From JBEKYH01 sp049511115 (lineage in GTDB: Bacteria > Planctomycetota > Phycisphaerae > Tepidisphaerales > Tepidisphaeraceae), in assembly GCA_049511115.1 (NCBI GenBank), contig JBEKYH010000170.1:1-9337 (forward strand): a stretch of 9,337 nt of DNA, written 5' to 3'. The notes beneath the pieces were generated by a model. It had not been told where the DNA came from. It ran no database searches and worked only from the letters and a program-made list of their open reading frames with translations. A program made the translations under genes and the position numbers. The stretch's first letter is position 1. Each line of letters opens with the position of its first letter. Below, piece after piece: positions 6,700-9,337 of this stretch.

Positions 6700-6772
6700 G
6701 GGGCCGTAGCTCAATTGGGAGAGCACTGCTTTTGCAAGGCAGGGGTTGCCAGTTCGATCCTGGTCGGCTCCA
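6700..6772 (+). tRNA. tRNA-Ala (anticodon UGC)
   Basis: A 73-base cloverleaf. The acceptor stem GGGGCCG/CGGCTCC contains the G3:U70 wobble pair that identifies tRNA-Ala, with discriminator A6772. The D stem is GCTC/GAGC, the anticodon stem CTGCT/GGCAG with loop TTTGCAA and TGC at 6733-6735, and the T stem GCCAG/CTGGT around TTCGATC. CCA is not encoded. It begins 13 bases after the chaperone stop; an AATAAT (6682-6687) could be a -10 box but has no good -35 partner, so co-transcription with the upstream genes is plausible. Confidence 0.97.
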
Positions 6773-6859
6773 GTGAAGGTAAGTTTTTGCTGGGAGTCCA
6801 TTCTCGCTGCTTTTTCTGCGCCGTAAGATTATTTCAACCCGATCCACCGTCTGGACGTT

Positions 6860-6897
6860 ATCCCGCCATCAACGCCGTTGGAAAGTCGTCGCGGGAT
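6860..6897. repeat. nested inverted repeats upstream of the efflux operon
   Basis: ATCCCGC (6860-6866) pairs exactly with GCGGGAT (6891-6897). Inside lies a second dyad, CAACGCCGTTG (6870-6880). As RNA this could fold into a two-part stem; as DNA it could be an operator. It lies 10 bases before a TACAAT -10-like box. No run of T follows, so it is not a standard intrinsic terminator. Confidence 0.4.
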
Positions 6898-6906
6898 TTA
6901 CGAGCC

Positions 6907-6912
6907 TACAAT
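6907..6912 (+). promoter_or_regulatory. candidate -10 box of the RND efflux operon
   Basis: TACAAT matches the -10 consensus at five of six positions, 76 bases before the adaptor ATG. No good -35 box lies 16-18 bases upstream, so an activator-dependent promoter, or none at all, is possible. The rest of 6773-6988 shows no gene: the frame running through it begins inside tRNA-Ala and is not credible. A short GGGT/ACCC hairpin lies at 6925-6936. Confidence 0.3.
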
Positions 6913-6988
6913 CGGCCGACTCAAGGGTGGCAACCCACTGAGCGTCCTCCTAAGGCGCCGGTTTCCTTGCTGCATTGCGAAAGGTTGA

Positions 6989-8290
6989 ATGTCAGGCGTG
7001 CCGCACTTTCATGTTCGAGGTTTATGTCTTGTCCTGCTGGCCGTCGCGGCGCTGGGGATGCTGCAAGGATGTGAAAAGTCCGCGGCAGCCCCGCAGGCGT
7101 CGCCCCCGCCGGCGGTGACGATCGCCAATCCCGTGCAGCGCGATGTCGTCGAATGGGATACCTACACCGGATACCTTGAAGCGCCCCAGTCCGTGAACGT
7201 GGCGGCTCGCGTCAGCGGGCTGATTACGGAGGAGCCGTTCGTTGAAGGTTCGATCGTCAAGAAGGGTGATGTGCTGTTCGTCATTGATGAACGCCCGTTC
7301 AAGGCGGATCTGGATGCGAAACTCGCTGAGGTAGCAAAGGACCAGGCGCAACTGGCGATTGATGAACTCAACCTTCAACGGTTCGCTCAAGCACTGCAAG
7401 GCAACGCCGTCTCGCAACAGACCTACGACAATGCCAAGGCAACGCGCGACCAGGACGCGGCGGTGCTGGCCGGCGCCAAAGCCGCGGTCGAGTTGTCGCG
7501 CCTGAATCTCGAGTGGTGCAAGGTCACCTCGCCGATTGACGGGCGGGTCAGCAACAAACTGGTTACAGTTGGAAACCTCATCAACGGCGGCGCCGGCCAG
7601 GCGACGTTGCTGACCACCATTCAATCCGTCGACCCCATCTACTGCTATGTCGATGTCGATGAGCGCTCGGTGTTGAAATACGAGAAGCTGGCGGCGGAAA
7701 AAAAGCGCGTCAGCGCGCGCGAAGCCAGGATTCCATGCTTCCTTGAGCTGGGCAATGAAACCGGCTACCCGCACACCGGCGTGGTTGATTTTGTCGACAA
7801 CCACGTGGATACGACCACCGGCACACGGCGGGCCCGGGGCGTGTTCCCCAATCCATCCGGCCAACTCGTGCCGGGCTTTTTTGCCAGTATTCGTGTGAAC
7901 GGCAGCGGCCTCTATCAGACGCTGCTCGTCCCGGATACGGCGGTGGGAAATGACCAGAGCGAGCGAACTTTGCTCCTGGTGAACAAGGACAATGTCGTCG
8001 AGCCGCGCATCGTTCAACTGGGCGCCCTCTTCGGCGGATTGCGCTCGATCGTCGGCGGATTGCGCGCCGATGACCGGGTCATTATCAATGGCCAGATGCA
8101 TGCCCGTCCCGGCGCGACCGTGGCGCCCACGATGACGGAGATTCCGGTCGACCCCTCGTTGTTCGCCAACGATGCCACCGCCGTCGCTCCGCCCCCTCCC
8201 GACGTTGGAGGCGCGTCCAGTGCGACCCAGCCCACCGGCGACGCGGCCGATGTCCCGGCCACCAATCCGGCGGCAGGAACCGTTCAATGA
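6989..8290 (+). CDS. RND efflux periplasmic adaptor, lipoprotein (AcrA/MexA family)
   Basis: A 433-residue membrane fusion protein linking an inner-membrane RND pump to an outer-membrane channel. Residues 1-27 are a lipoprotein signal peptide with lipobox LQGC, so Cys28 should carry the lipid anchor. The split lipoyl domain is seen in VNVAARVSGLITEEPFVEGS and KKGDVLFVIDERPF (about 68-104) and in WCKVTSPIDGRVSNKLVTVG (about 173-195). The sequence between them forms the alpha-helical hairpin, with AVSQQTYDNAKATRDQD as its conserved turn and return helix. The beta-barrel part includes VDPIYCYVDVDE and VDFVDNHVDTTTGTRRARG, and the membrane-proximal part GLRADDRVIINGQM, all typical of the family. 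The last 50 or so residues are an extended Ala/Pro/Thr tail. GAAAGG precedes the ATG by only four bases. Its stop overlaps the pump start as ATGA. Confidence 0.95.
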   Translation: MSGVPHFHVRGLCLVLLAVAALGMLQGCEKSAAAPQASPPPAVTIANPVQRDVVEWDTYTGYLEAPQSVNVAARVSGLITEEPFVEGSIVKKGDVLFVIDERPFKADLDAKLAEVAKDQAQLAIDELNLQRFAQALQGNAVSQQTYDNAKATRDQDAAVLAGAKAAVELSRLNLEWCKVTSPIDGRVSNKLVTVGNLINGGAGQATLLTTIQSVDPIYCYVDVDERSVLKYEKLAAEKKRVSAREARIPCFLELGNETGYPHTGVVDFVDNHVDTTTGTRRARGVFPNPSGQLVPGFFASIRVNGSGLYQTLLVPDTAVGNDQSERTLLLVNKDNVVEPRIVQLGALFGGLRSIVGGLRADDRVIINGQMHARPGATVAPTMTEIPVDPSLFANDATAVAPPPPDVGGASSATQPTGDAADVPATNPAAGTVQ

Positions 8291-9337
8291 AATTCGCTCA
8301 TTTCTTTATTGAGCGGCCGGTCTTCGCCGGCGTGATTTCAATCGTCACGATCATCGTTGGCGCGATCGCCATTTTTACGTTGCCGATCGCGCAATACCCG
8401 GAAATCGCCCCTCCGACCGTGACCGTCAGCGCCAGCTACCCCGGCGCCAATGCCAAGACCGTCGCGGAAACCGTCGCCACGCCGATCGAGGAGCAGGTCA
8501 ATGGCGTCGAAAATATGATCTATATGTCGAGCCAGAGCACCAACGACGGCAACATGAAGTTGACCGTGACGTTCAAGCTGGGCACGAATCTGGACATCGC
8601 GCAGGTGCAGGTGCAGAACCGAGTGCAGATCGCACTGCCGGTGCTGCCGTCGGACGTGCAGCGTGAGGGAATCATCGTGAAGAAGGCGTCGCCGGACATC
8701 ACGCTCGCCGTCGCCATCTACTCGCCGGACAAATCACGCGATCCCCTCTACCTGAGCAATTACGCCACCCTGCAAATCAAGGACGAACTGGCCCGCCTGC
8801 CGGGCGTGGGCGACTTATACATCTTCGGCGCCCGCGATTATTCCATGCGGCTTTGGCTCGATCCGGGGCAATTGGCCTCACGCAGCCTCACCGTGGGCGA
8901 TTTCGTGAATGCCGTGCAGGAACAGAACGTGCAGGTTGCCGCCGGCGTCGTGGGCGGACCGCCGCTGCCCAGCGGGGCGGCGCCGTTTCAATACACCGTG
9001 AGCGCGCTGGGCCGCCTGGTCGATCCCCAGCAGTTCGCCGACATCATCGTCAAAACCGGCGCCGACGGCAGCGTCACGCGCGTCAAGGACGTGGCGCGCG
9101 TTGAACTGGGCGCGGCCGACTACTCCACAACCACCCACTTCAACGGTTTGCCCGGCGTGGGCATCCCCATTTTTCAACTGCCCGGATCGAACGCGATCGC
9201 CACCGCCAATGCGGTCTACGCGAAGATGGCGGAATTGAAGAAGAGCTTCCCCAGCGGCGTTGATTATTCGATCCCCTACGACACGACCACCTTTGTCCGC
9301 GCCAGCATCAGGGACGTCGTCAAGACGCTCTTCGAAG
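8287..9337 (+). CDS. RND multidrug efflux pump, HAE1 (AcrB/MexB) family, 5' part
   Basis: The first 350 codons of an inner-membrane proton-driven drug exporter of about 1,050 residues; the gene runs off the window end. Family hallmarks appear in order: FFIERPVFAGVIS entering TM1 (about 9-29), LPIAQYPEIAPPTVTVSASY, PGANAKTVAETVATPIEEQVNGVENMIYMSS, and DIAQVQVQNRVQIALPVLP of the PN1 porter region. Then come GVGDLYIFGARDYSMRLWLDP, QEQNVQVAAGVVGG, and IPYDTTTFVRASIRDVVKTLFE just before TM2. The close match to AcrB in these blocks points to the hydrophobic/amphiphilic drug class and not the heavy-metal (CusA) class. The TM4 proton-relay aspartates lie beyond the window. The ATG overlaps the adaptor stop in ATGA, with AGGAA at 8275-8279 as ribosome site, so the two are translationally coupled. 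No stop occurs before the end. Confidence 0.96.
   Translation, partial: MKFAHFFIERPVFAGVISIVTIIVGAIAIFTLPIAQYPEIAPPTVTVSASYPGANAKTVAETVATPIEEQVNGVENMIYMSSQSTNDGNMKLTVTFKLGTNLDIAQVQVQNRVQIALPVLPSDVQREGIIVKKASPDITLAVAIYSPDKSRDPLYLSNYATLQIKDELARLPGVGDLYIFGARDYSMRLWLDPGQLASRSLTVGDFVNAVQEQNVQVAAGVVGGPPLPSGAAPFQYTVSALGRLVDPQQFADIIVKTGADGSVTRVKDVARVELGAADYSTTTHFNGLPGVGIPIFQLPGSNAIATANAVYAKMAELKKSFPSGVDYSIPYDTTTFVRASIRDVVKTLFE

Noticed and set aside
6781..6825. T-rich runs after tRNA-Ala as an intrinsic terminator
   Set aside because: The T runs are not preceded by a stable GC-rich hairpin.
6715..7074. 119-residue frame through tRNA-Ala and the following intergenic DNA
   Set aside because: It starts inside the tRNA, overlaps the adaptor in another frame, and shows no domain or ribosome site.
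7022..8287. 421-residue open frame antisense to the whole adaptor gene
   Set aside because: Long antisense frames are expected opposite GC-rich genes with strong third-position bias. The translation is Arg/Gly/Asp-rich with no recognisable domain, and the forward gene is certain.

Overview
The window is about 9.3 kb of GC-rich bacterial chromosome (roughly 60% GC by eye) that looks like Gram-negative core and envelope DNA rather than a mobile island. No transposase, integrase, CRISPR array or plasmid gene is visible. A secreted protein with a PEP-CTERM/VPLPA-like sorting tail, a stand-alone FHA protein, a PpiD-like membrane chaperone, tRNAs without encoded CCA and an RND efflux system fit a didermic environmental bacterium. 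My best guess is the Planctomycetota (Phycisphaerae-like). That placement is inference from gene style, not from a marker gene.

Layout: bases 1-236 hold no certain gene, though a frame ending at 220 could be the 3' end of an upstream one. A cytoplasmic M16B zinc peptidase follows (255-1562). A 216-base intergenic stretch with a candidate promoter and a perfect 8-bp inverted repeat leads to a secreted, Ser/Thr/Asn-rich protein with a C-terminal sorting signal (1779-2738). Converging on it is an FHA-domain protein with an acidic tail (2756-3241, minus strand). A divergent intergenic region then carries promoters on both strands, an 8-bp tandem repeat and a degenerate 7-bp tandem repeat.

From 3494 comes a compact run on the plus strand: tRNA-Leu(UAG), a secreted TPR-like protein (3617-4741), a SurA/PpiD-like membrane-anchored chaperone without a recognisable intact parvulin domain (4767-6686), and tRNA-Ala(UGC). 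The gaps are 41, 25 and 13 bases, so the block may be transcribed and processed together. After a 216-base gap with a nested inverted repeat comes an RND efflux operon: a lipoprotein periplasmic adaptor (6989-8290), translationally coupled by an ATGA overlap to an AcrB/MexB-type HAE1 pump (8287 to the window end, first 350 residues only).

How the genes relate: the TPR and PpiD-like proteins look like a periplasmic folding or envelope-assembly pair, and the adaptor and pump form the inner part of a tripartite efflux machine whose outer-membrane channel is not in the window. The M16, sorting-signal and FHA genes look like independent single-gene units. I found no clearly new multi-gene system. 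The most unusual points are the tRNA-bracketed chaperone block, the intergenic tandem repeats and two promoter-associated inverted repeats.
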